This document shows positions 6,974 to 14,197 of a DNA stretch of 21,611 bases, in pieces. Positions within the stretch are counted from its first letter, which is position 1; every line of letters begins with the position of its first letter. Both the position numbers and the translations under genes were made by a program. This DNA is from Zoogloeaceae bacterium. GTDB lineage: Bacteria; Pseudomonadota; Gammaproteobacteria; Burkholderiales; Rhodocyclaceae. The notes below the pieces were generated by a model, which searched no databases, was not told the origin of the DNA, and saw nothing but the letters and a program-made list of their open reading frames with translations. Where the stretch lies: positions 1 to 21,611 of the forward strand of contig JAIRZG010000245.1 in NCBI GenBank assembly GCA_031267345.1. The letters run 5' to 3'.

Positions 6974-8647
6974 TCATTTTGTCTCCACCACGAGATAGCT
7001 GGCGACTTCAAAATCCAGCCCGCGCTGGACGACTTTTTGCAGGTTGATGCGCGACACCTTTTCATCGCATACCAGCGAAAGCCCGCGCGACGCGGCGAAT
7101 GTGCCCTTGGGCAAAACCAGCATGGCTTCGCCGTCGGGCGTAAGCGGCGGCAGACGGAAAGCCGGCGCGTAGGGTTCCCGATCGCCGCGCGGCGCGGTGA
7201 GCGAACGCACGGCAACGCCCTGAGGATTGCCGGGCAGCATGGAGACGCCCAGATTGAGACTGTCTTCCTCGTTATCCTGAATCAGCCAACTGACCTTGCC
7301 CAACTGGTAGTTCGCGCCGCCCTGCGAACTTACGGCAATCAACTGGCTGTAGGCAATTTGCTGTCCGGCGATATGCCGACAAAGGCGGAAGCCGTTGACG
7401 GAATAATCAATGACATCCCAGGCATCATAAATGAACTCATGGTGCACCGCTTCCGTAGGCGGCAGCAAACCATTATCCAGCGGCGTGATCAGGCTTCTTC
7501 TGCCCGCGCTGTCCGGCTGCTGGAAAGTTTCGTTCGCGATTGCCGTGTACATCGGCTCAAAACCCAGCGTCACCCGCGCTTCGCCCTTGGTGGCGAAGCG
7601 CCGGAAACGGCGCGGACTGGAAAGCAGCGACCAGGGCGTCAGGAGCTTGCCCAGCAAACGCCGCGCGCGCGTGACGCTGATCTCGCCCAGACCCAGTTGC
7701 TCCGGCGTTGCGCCATCCGCCATCTGCGCTTGCGTATCGCGGATTTTTTCCGTCAGGAAGGCGATATTCGGATGCCATACGCTATCGCTCACCATGCCAT
7801 TGCGCGGCTGGTGCAGTCCCTTGTCCTCTTTCAGATCGATGACGAACGTGGGCGCGTCTTCCAGTGAATCCACCGGACGAATGGAAACCAGCGATGCCCA
7901 ACGCCAGGCCAGATGACGAATCATCTGCTGATCATTCAGGGAGTAATTATAGGGATTGGCGATTTCAATGAGCAAAAAGGCCAGATAGGCGGTGGCGGGA
8001 CAAACATCCTGATTTTCTTCGCGGATGGGTTCCGGCACGATTTTTTGCGCCAGATCGTGTTCTTCCGCCAGCGCGTAATGCCGGTTAATCTGCTGCCAGA
8101 GACCCGCCGGCATTTCCTGCCGCGCGGCGTAGTGTTCGCAGAGAATGGCGCAACTGTAATAAATGACGCGGTACAGCGCCAACGCCAGCTTGCGGGCGCG
8201 CGCCTGATCGTCGTAGGCGCTCCGGTCATGCAGCAACGCCTGTACGCAGTGTTCGTAAGCCTTGCCCATCGCGCGCAGCGTTTCCATCGTCTGCCGGAAA
8301 ACATCTTCATCCCGCTCGCGCAGAGGTAGACTGTTGTCGCGGTAACGCTCGCCCAGGGATTCGCAGCAGGGGTACAGCGATACGCGCGCCTGTTCCAGAA
8401 CATCCAGATAAACCCCGATTTCGGGCGGCTGCGCCGCAAGACAATCCACGATATGACGAATGCCCGACAGCGCCTTTTGCGGAAAATCGGTCGGCAGCGT
8501 GGCGATCAGCCGCAGGCCGGTCGTCAGGTCGGCAATGACCTCGCGCGGCGCGCTGGAGGGCGAAGGCTGACCCGGCCTTTGCGCGCCGCCGCCCGCAGGA
8601 AAAGAGGAAGGCGTGAATTCAAGTGAGGTGGGCGTGTATTCAATCAT
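6974..8647 (-). CDS. Uncharacterised protein with C-terminal PilZ-like domain
   Basis: A 557-residue soluble protein without signal peptide or membrane helix. Residues 1-38 are Pro/Ser-rich. Residues about 39-330 look largely alpha-helical. The C-terminal part carries two elements matching the c-di-GMP-binding PilZ signature: RRFRR (346-350, RxxxR) and DYSVNG (414-419, D/NxSxxG). The spacing is longer than in a standard PilZ domain, implying an insertion of about 40 residues. If functional, it would bind cyclic di-GMP and relay it through the helical domain. The start ATG at 8647 has an AAGGAG site nine bases upstream. It lies 18 bp after the FAD/Fe-S fusion gene on the same strand and is probably co-transcribed. 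I do not recognise a named protein. The PilZ assignment is by motif only. Confidence 0.75.
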   Translation of the reverse strand: MIEYTPTSLEFTPSSFPAGGGAQRPGQPSPSSAPREVIADLTTGLRLIATLPTDFPQKALSGIRHIVDCLAAQPPEIGVYLDVLEQARVSLYPCCESLGERYRDNSLPLRERDEDVFRQTMETLRAMGKAYEHCVQALLHDRSAYDDQARARKLALALYRVIYYSCAILCEHYAARQEMPAGLWQQINRHYALAEEHDLAQKIVPEPIREENQDVCPATAYLAFLLIEIANPYNYSLNDQQMIRHLAWRWASLVSIRPVDSLEDAPTFVIDLKEDKGLHQPRNGMVSDSVWHPNIAFLTEKIRDTQAQMADGATPEQLGLGEISVTRARRLLGKLLTPWSLLSSPRRFRRFATKGEARVTLGFEPMYTAIANETFQQPDSAGRRSLITPLDNGLLPPTEAVHHEFIYDAWDVIDYSVNGFRLCRHIAGQQIAYSQLIAVSSQGGANYQLGKVSWLIQDNEEDSLNLGVSMLPGNPQGVAVRSLTAPRGDREPYAPAFRLPPLTPDGEAMLVLPKGTFAASRGLSLVCDEKVSRINLQKVVQRGLDFEVASYLVVETK

Positions 8648-8665
8648 GTGTTTTACTCCTTTTTG

Positions 8666-11600
8666 TCACAACAGTATCCGTTCCATGCCGCCATTGTTGA
8701 CGCGCTGAACGTAGTCCTTCATCCAGTTTACACCCAGCAGGCGCCGCGCCATGAGCACGACAGGATAATCCGTTTTGACGTGGGCGTCGTGGCGATAGCG
8801 TCCCAGCCCTTGCAGGCAGGAGGGACAAGCGGTCAGGATATGGATTTCGCCCGTAAAGCCATCGGCGCGCAGGCGGGCGCTGTCCTGTTCGATTTCCGCC
8901 TGTTTCTTGAAGCGCACCTGCGTGGCGATGTCCGGGCGCGTCACCGCGAGCGTGCCGGATTCGCCGCAGCAGCGTTCGCACGGCTGCACCGGCTGACCGA
9001 GCAATTCGCCCGTCACCTTGAGGCCGGAATAAAGCTTCATCGGCGTATGGCACGGGTCGTGATACAGATAACGCGCCGCGCCATCCGTCTTGCCTTGCAG
9101 CCGGACGCCCTTTTCCAGCAGATACTCGTGAATGTCCATGAGGCGGCAGCCGGGAAAGATTTTGTCGAATTCGTATTGTTGCAACTGATCCATGCAGGTG
9201 CCGCAGGAGACCAGCACCGTCCTGATGTCCAGATAATTCAGGGTATTGGCGACGCGGTGCAGCAGCACCCGGTTGTCGGTGCTGATTTTGTGGCCTTTAT
9301 CGCGTTCGCCCGCCGCGTTTTGCGGGTAGCCGCAACAGAGATAGCCCGGCGGCAGCACCGTGGTGACGCCGATTTCATAGAGCATGGCCTGGGTCGCCAG
9401 CCCCACCTGGCTGAACAGTCGTTCAGAGCCGCAGCCGGGAAAATAAAACACCGTTTCCGTTTCTTCCGTGGTCTTTTGCGGGTTGCGGATGACCGGAATG
9501 ATGGCGTTATCCTCAATCTCCAGCAGGGCGCGCAGGGTGCGCGCGGGCAGGCCGCCGGGCATGGGTTTGTTGAGAAAGTGGATCACCTGCGTCCGCGCGT
9601 CCGGTCGCCCCAGGGTGCTGGACGGGTGTTTGACCGAAGCCTGAATCAGCCCCAGGTATTTGCCCAGCTTGTGCCCCAATCGCTGCGCGCGGTAGCCCCA
9701 GGCGATCATGAACTGGCGCGTCAGCTTGATCGCCGTCGGGTCTTTCAGATTCAAAAAGCTCATCGCGGCAAAGCCGCCTGCGGAAAACCTTTTCTTGCCC
9801 TGCTTTTTCAGGAAAGTCCGCATGGCGACGGTGACATCGCCGAAATCAATATCCACCGGACAGGGACTTGCGCATTTGTGGCAGACGGTGCAATGCTCGG
9901 CCACGTCGTTGAATTCGTCGAAGTGCATCAGGCTGATGCCGCGCCGGGTTTGTTCCTCATACAAAAAAGCCTCGATCAACAGGCTGATGCCGAGAATCTT
10001 GTTGCGCGGGCTGTAGAGCAGATTGGCGCGCGGCACGTGCGTGGAACAGACCGGCTTGCACTTGCCGCACCGGAGGCAGTTCTTGACCATGCCGGAAATG
10101 CGCCCGATTTCCGACTGTTCCATAATCAGCGATTCCGCGCCCAACAGCGAAAACGACGGCGTATAGGCGCGGGCAAGGTTCGCGCCCGGCATCAGCTTGC
10201 CCTGGTTGAAATGGCCTGCGGGATCGACTTTTTGTTTGTAATTCCAGAAGGGGCGAATTTCGTCTTCGGTGAGAAAATCCAGCTTGGTCATGCCAATGCC
10301 GTGTTCGCCGGAAATGACGCCGTCCAGGGAACGCGCCAGCGCCATGATGCGCTCCACGGCGCGATTGGCGGTTTGCAGCATTTCGTAATTGTCGGAATTG
10401 ACCGGAATGTTGGTGTGCACATTGCCGTCGCCCGCGTGCATGTGCAGGGCGACGAACACCCGGGCGCGCAGCGTTTCCTTTTGTATGGCGTCCAGCTTTT
10501 CCGACAGCGGACGGAAAATGGGGCCGTCGAAGATGAATTCCAGCGGCTCTTTCAGTTCCTTTTTCCACGAGACGCGCAGCGAATAATCCTGCAAGCGGTG
10601 AAAGAGCGTCGGTTTTTCCGCCTTGTTGGTTCGTTCGCCCGCCACGATGCCGAAGGCGGCAAACCGCGCTTCCGCTTCCGGCAGCGGCAGGCCGAGATGG
10701 TCGAGCATCCACTGCCAGCGCGCGCGCACACGAGCGACGTGTTCCTGCGCCTGTTCGCGCCGCTCGCCCATCAGGATGTCCTTGGGGAGCTTGCTGTCGC
10801 CTACCTTGACGGGCAAGTCGCCGCGCAGAAAGGCGGTCAGCGCGTCGCAGAGCGCAAGTTTGTTTTCAATGGAAAGCTCGATATTGATACGCTCGATGCC
10901 ATCGCAGTATTCGCCCATGCGCGGCAGGGGAATCACCACGTCTTCGTTGACCTTGAAGGCATTGGTGTGGCGGGAAATGGCGGCGGTGCGCGAACGGTCA
11001 AGCCAGAATTTTTTCCGCATTTCCGGCGCGACGGCAATGAATCCTTCCGCGCCGCGCCGATTCGCCATTCGCACCACTTCCACGGCGGCAGCCGCCACGG
11101 CGGCTTCGTCGTGACCGACAATATCGCCAATCAACACCATTTTCGGGCGCAGGTGTTGTCCTTCGCGCTTGGCTTTGGTGGCGTAGCCGACGGCCTTCAC
11201 ATAGCGTTCGTCCAGATGTTCCAGTCCCGCCAGACGCACGCCTGCCGCCAGCCCCGCGCCGCCCGGCTTGAAATAGTCGGTAATCTCGACAATCGACGGC
11301 ACAGCCTCGCGCACCTGACCGAAAAATTCCAGACAGACGGTGCGCGTGACGGGTGGCATCTGGTGCAACAACCAGCGGGCGGCGACGATGACGCCATCCG
11401 TGCCTTCCTTTTGCACCCCCGGCAGGCCGCCCAGAAATTTGTCGGTCACATCCTTGCCCAACCCGATCTTGCGACACTGCGCGCCGCGCATGGTCAGTAT
11501 TTCTTCGGACAGCAGCTTTTTTTCATCCGGGGAAAACCGCCGCAGACGAAAGCGCACCGTGTCCTGTTCGTGCATCTTGCCGAAATTGTGGTCAAGACGC

Positions 11601-12550
11601 TCAATCTCCAGCCAGTTGCCGTCCGGATCGACCATTTTCCACCAAGCCAGATTGTCGAGCGCCGTACCCCACAACACGGCCTTTTTGCCGCCCGCGTTCA
11701 TGGCGATATTGCCGCCGACGCAAGAAGCGGAAGCGGAGGTCGGATCGACCGCGAACACCCGCCCCGCTTTTGCCGCCGCTTCCGCAACGCGATCCGTAAC
11801 CACGCCCGCGCCAGTGCGGATGGTGGCGTAAGTCTGCCCCGCCAGGACGCACTCCTCTACCGGAGACAGCGCCGCCAGTTTTTCGGTATTGATGACCGCA
11901 GAATAACGGGAAAGCGGAATCGCCCCACCCGTGTAGCCGGTTCCGCCGCCACGCGGGATGATGGTCAGTCCGGCCTCAATGCAGCCCTTGACCAGCGGCG
12001 CGACTTCGGCCTCGGTATCCGGCGTCAACACGACAAACGGATATTCGACGCGCCAGTCGGTCGCGTCGGTCACATGCGCGACGCGGGAAAGGCCGTCAAA
12101 GGCGATATTGTCTTTCCGGGTATGACGTCCCAGAATTTTCAGCGTCTTCTGCCGCAAACGGCGCGCTTCCCGAAACCACGCCTCAAACCGCTGCACCGCC
12201 TCTTTCGCCGCCTCAACCAGCCGTTCCACCCGTATGCTGCGCCCCGGGTCTTCGCCGGAAGACGCCTGTCGCCGCTTTTCCACTTCGGAAAGTCGATGAT
12301 GCAGGGCGTCAATCAGGGCTTTGCGCCGCTTGCGATTGGCGATCAAGTCGTCTTCGAGAAAGGGATTCCGCGCCACCACCCAGATGTCGCCCAGCACCTC
12401 ATAGAGCATCCGCGCCGACCGCCCCGTAACCCGCTCGTCCCGCAGCGCGTCCAGGATTTGCCAGCTTTCCTCGCCCAACAAACGGATCACAATCTCCCGG
12501 TCGGAAAGGGAAGTGTAGTTATAGGGAATTTCCCGCAGGCGAGTGGTCAT
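8666..12550 (-). CDS. FAD-linked dehydrogenase / Fe-S oxidoreductase fusion with N-terminal DUF3683
   Basis: A 1294-residue cytoplasmic fusion. Residues 1-150 match what I know as DUF3683. Residues about 165-340 form an FAD-binding_4 (PCMH) domain with PRGGGTGYTGGAIPL (199-213). An FAD-oxidase_C domain follows, with ALHMHAGDGNVHTN (701-714) and SGEHGIGMTK (747-756). Two 4Fe-4S motifs are present: C825/828/831/835 and C887/890/893/897. Two CCG domains follow (CCG at 1072 and CCG at 1194). This is GlcD plus GlcF in one chain, related to D-lactate and D-2-hydroxyglutarate dehydrogenases (YdiJ-like). It probably oxidises a D-2-hydroxyacid and passes electrons to quinones or a carrier. The substrate is not readable from sequence. 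The ATG at 12550 gives MTTRLREIPYNYTSLSD. The ribosome binding site is weak. It has no in-frame TTA, CTA or TCA codon. Confidence 0.93.
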   Translation of the reverse strand: MTTRLREIPYNYTSLSDREIVIRLLGEESWQILDALRDERVTGRSARMLYEVLGDIWVVARNPFLEDDLIANRKRRKALIDALHHRLSEVEKRRQASSGEDPGRSIRVERLVEAAKEAVQRFEAWFREARRLRQKTLKILGRHTRKDNIAFDGLSRVAHVTDATDWRVEYPFVVLTPDTEAEVAPLVKGCIEAGLTIIPRGGGTGYTGGAIPLSRYSAVINTEKLAALSPVEECVLAGQTYATIRTGAGVVTDRVAEAAAKAGRVFAVDPTSASASCVGGNIAMNAGGKKAVLWGTALDNLAWWKMVDPDGNWLEIERLDHNFGKMHEQDTVRFRLRRFSPDEKKLLSEEILTMRGAQCRKIGLGKDVTDKFLGGLPGVQKEGTDGVIVAARWLLHQMPPVTRTVCLEFFGQVREAVPSIVEITDYFKPGGAGLAAGVRLAGLEHLDERYVKAVGYATKAKREGQHLRPKMVLIGDIVGHDEAAVAAAAVEVVRMANRRGAEGFIAVAPEMRKKFWLDRSRTAAISRHTNAFKVNEDVVIPLPRMGEYCDGIERINIELSIENKLALCDALTAFLRGDLPVKVGDSKLPKDILMGERREQAQEHVARVRARWQWMLDHLGLPLPEAEARFAAFGIVAGERTNKAEKPTLFHRLQDYSLRVSWKKELKEPLEFIFDGPIFRPLSEKLDAIQKETLRARVFVALHMHAGDGNVHTNIPVNSDNYEMLQTANRAVERIMALARSLDGVISGEHGIGMTKLDFLTEDEIRPFWNYKQKVDPAGHFNQGKLMPGANLARAYTPSFSLLGAESLIMEQSEIGRISGMVKNCLRCGKCKPVCSTHVPRANLLYSPRNKILGISLLIEAFLYEEQTRRGISLMHFDEFNDVAEHCTVCHKCASPCPVDIDFGDVTVAMRTFLKKQGKKRFSAGGFAAMSFLNLKDPTAIKLTRQFMIAWGYRAQRLGHKLGKYLGLIQASVKHPSSTLGRPDARTQVIHFLNKPMPGGLPARTLRALLEIEDNAIIPVIRNPQKTTEETETVFYFPGCGSERLFSQVGLATQAMLYEIGVTTVLPPGYLCCGYPQNAAGERDKGHKISTDNRVLLHRVANTLNYLDIRTVLVSCGTCMDQLQQYEFDKIFPGCRLMDIHEYLLEKGVRLQGKTDGAARYLYHDPCHTPMKLYSGLKVTGELLGQPVQPCERCCGESGTLAVTRPDIATQVRFKKQAEIEQDSARLRADGFTGEIHILTACPSCLQGLGRYRHDAHVKTDYPVVLMARRLLGVNWMKDYVQRVNNGGMERILL

Positions 12551-12619
12551 GTCATTCCAGGGGGCAGAGGACGGTAAAGTCGATGGGGCGCCGCGTTTCG
12601 GACAGACCTCCTCAAGGTT

Positions 12620-12751
12620 TCACAATCGCCACGCGCCGGTTTTTGACCTTGCCGTCTTCGCCGACGGCGCGGCGGCTTCCGTTTTTTTGTCGCCGCAAAC
12701 GACAATGAGCGGGGCGCAATCCAAAACGGCAGGCAGGGAAAGACGATTCAT
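12620..12751 (-). CDS. Small lipoprotein-like ORF, possibly frameshifted remnant
   Basis: A 43-codon ORF beginning MNRLSLPAVLDCAPLIVVCG and continuing DKKTEAAAP. It has the plan of a lipoprotein signal (basic start, hydrophobic core, Cys at residue 19, then charged residues). However, the lipobox is poor (Val before Cys) and an Asp interrupts the core. A GAGGAA site lies about 10 bases upstream of the ATG, and a good promoter sits behind it. One base out of frame, the sequence continues as EDGKVKNRRVAIVKP and stops at 12612-12614, which looks more protein-like than the in-frame tail. It may be a decaying small lipoprotein gene. It is the only gene-like content of the 293-bp gap between the flavoprotein and the dehydrogenase fusion. 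Confidence 0.4.
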   Translation of the reverse strand: MNRLSLPAVLDCAPLIVVCGDKKTEAAAPSAKTARSKTGAWRL

Positions 12752-12782
12752 GGCGTGTTGTTCCTCAAGGGCAAGAGCGGGG

Positions 12783-12811
12783 AGTATAGGAGATCAGGGA
12801 TCAGATGTCAG
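12783..12811 (-). promoter_or_regulatory. Sigma70-type promoter upstream of the small lipoprotein-like ORF and FAD/Fe-S gene
   Basis: On the minus strand CTGACA (12811-12806) and TATACT (12788-12783) are separated by exactly 17 bp, close to the consensus TTGACA-17-TATAAT. Transcription would start near 12776, about 25 bases before the small ORF's ATG at 12751, and would read on into the large dehydrogenase gene. This is the best promoter I can see in the window. Confidence 0.65.
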
Positions 12812-12812
12812 G
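12790..12812. repeat. Low-complexity GATCAGG-type repeat overlapping the promoter spacer
   Basis: The plus strand reads GAGATCAGGGATCAGATGTC and continues AGG, with GATCAG duplicated. It uses the same words as the segments at 5266-5294 and 19749-19800. It coincides with the -35 and spacer of the promoter on the minus strand. Confidence 0.45.
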
Positions 12813-12843
12813 CCTTCCGAAATCCGCGCCGCCCGCTTGCGTA

Positions 12844-14049
12844 TCAAGCCTCCAGACCCTCGCCCGTCATCAGGTAGCGAATCAGATCCCGTACCGGGCG
12901 GATGCGTCGACCGAAGGGGAGTTTTGTTTTGCCCCGAAAGAACAGACCGTGCTTGAGTTCGCCGCGCACGGCGGCGGCGAGTTGGTGGTCGATGCAGAAT
13001 TGCCCGTGTTTGGGATTGGCGTCACGCAGACCGCACGTCACCAGACAATCCCAGGCCAGCGTACATTTGTGTTGCTTGCCTTCCGCCGCCTGCATCAGTT
13101 TTTGTTCGCGCGCCAGATAGTTTTCCAGCCAGGGCGTGAGCACGGCGCGCGCAGGGAGTCCGGCGCAGCTCATGAATTCCACCACGGTTTCATCCGTCGC
13201 GCCCAGCAGCACCTTTTTGAAGTCGGGATGCGCGTCGCATTCTTCCGTGACGGCAAAGGCGGTCCCCAGTTGCACGGCGGAAGCGCCCATGTTGAGGAGT
13301 TCGCGCACCTGTGCGTGACTGCAAATGCCGCCGGCGGGAATCAGGGGAATATGCTCCGATTCCACCCCCAGGTCCTTGAAGGCTTGCAGCACACCGGGGA
13401 TGACTACATCGAAATCGAAACGCGGGTCGTTCACATCTTCCTTTTGCTGCGCCCCCAGATGCCCGCCCGCATAGGCCGGATGCTCAATCACGATGGCGTC
13501 CGGCAGACGTTTTTTACGCATCCATTTTTTCAGGATCAACACCACCCCGCGCACATCCGAAAGAATGGGAAACAGGCTGACATCGGGAAAATCCTGGATC
13601 AGATCCGGCAAATCCAGCGGCAATCCCGCACCCATGACAACAGCGTGAGCGCCGGATTCGCAGGACTGGCGCACATATTCCTGATATTGCGATACGGCGC
13701 GCATGACATTGACCGTGACCAAACCGCGCCCTTGGGCAATTTCCAGCGCGGCGCGAATTTCCCGATCGAGCGCGATGCGATTGGCCTTCCAGATGGCTTC
13801 CTTGTTGGCGTCCCGATCCTTGACGCGCTGCGTCATTTCCAGCAGATCGGGATGATGGTGGCGCAGATCGACGCTGGCGATGGTGCCAATGGCGTTTTCA
13901 GCGGCAACCGCGCCCGCCAGTTTGTGCGCCGAAATGGCGACGCCCATGCCGCCCTGCACAATAGGCAACAGGGTTTTCCCGCGAAGGGCGAGTGGCGGCA
14001 GGGAGGAGGCAGGAGGAAGCGGAACGGGCGATTCACGCAAATCAGGCAT
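12844..14049 (-). CDS. Nitronate monooxygenase / 2-nitropropane dioxygenase-family flavoprotein
   Basis: A 401-residue FMN-dependent TIM-barrel protein. Motifs are PIVQGGMGVAISAHKLAGAV (29-48), the phosphate-binding PAGGICSHAQVRELLNMGAS (238-257) with QLGTAF after it, and H197 in AYAGGHLGA at the place of the family's catalytic histidine. The family oxidises alkyl nitronates to carbonyl compounds. Some members act in fatty-acid metabolism instead (FabK-like enoyl reductases), but FabI is present nearby. The C-terminal 75 residues hold four cysteines (C329, C335, C339, C352) that could bind a metal. The ATG at 14049 is the first in frame. The ribosome binding site is weak and residues 5-24 are Pro-rich. 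It is transcribed toward the dehydrogenase fusion but separated from it by a promoter-bearing gap. Confidence 0.87.
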   Translation of the reverse strand: MPDLRESPVPLPPASSLPPLALRGKTLLPIVQGGMGVAISAHKLAGAVAAENAIGTIASVDLRHHHPDLLEMTQRVKDRDANKEAIWKANRIALDREIRAALEIAQGRGLVTVNVMRAVSQYQEYVRQSCESGAHAVVMGAGLPLDLPDLIQDFPDVSLFPILSDVRGVVLILKKWMRKKRLPDAIVIEHPAYAGGHLGAQQKEDVNDPRFDFDVVIPGVLQAFKDLGVESEHIPLIPAGGICSHAQVRELLNMGASAVQLGTAFAVTEECDAHPDFKKVLLGATDETVVEFMSCAGLPARAVLTPWLENYLAREQKLMQAAEGKQHKCTLAWDCLVTCGLRDANPKHGQFCIDHQLAAAVRGELKHGLFFRGKTKLPFGRRIRPVRDLIRYLMTGEGLEA

Positions 14050-14134
14050 TAAAATCCATAACCGATCAAAAGGCGAGCAAGGGTAGCAGAAAATCCATTG
14101 CGTTGCCCGAACGAATCGGAAGGGCGGCAGTCAG

Positions 14135-14178
14135 ACGCTTCCCGTCATTCCGGCAAACGCCGGAATGACGGGAAGCGT
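14135..14178. repeat. Perfect 20-bp inverted repeat with 4-base loop between phaC and the flavoprotein gene
   Basis: ACGCTTCCCGTCATTCCGGC (14135-14154) is perfectly complementary to the right arm at 14159-14178, with loop AAAC. The inner part, GTCATTCCGGC/GCCGGAATGAC, resembles the common proteobacterial extragenic palindromes built on GTCATTCC. On the minus strand, the direction of both flanking genes, the T-run (14185-14179) comes before the hairpin, not after it. It is therefore not a standard intrinsic terminator, although it may stabilise the phaC mRNA 3' end or impede transcription. Confidence 0.85.
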
Positions 14179-14197
14179 AAAAAAATCACGCGCCGCG

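Noticed and set aside
8648..12577. 1309-codon open frame on the plus strand
   Set aside because: It lies exactly opposite the FAD/Fe-S fusion gene in codon register and has no recognisable domain. The minus-strand product has all catalytic and cluster-binding motifs.
14135..14178. Intrinsic terminator for phaC
   Set aside because: The T-run precedes the stem in the direction of transcription, and no T-run follows it on either strand.
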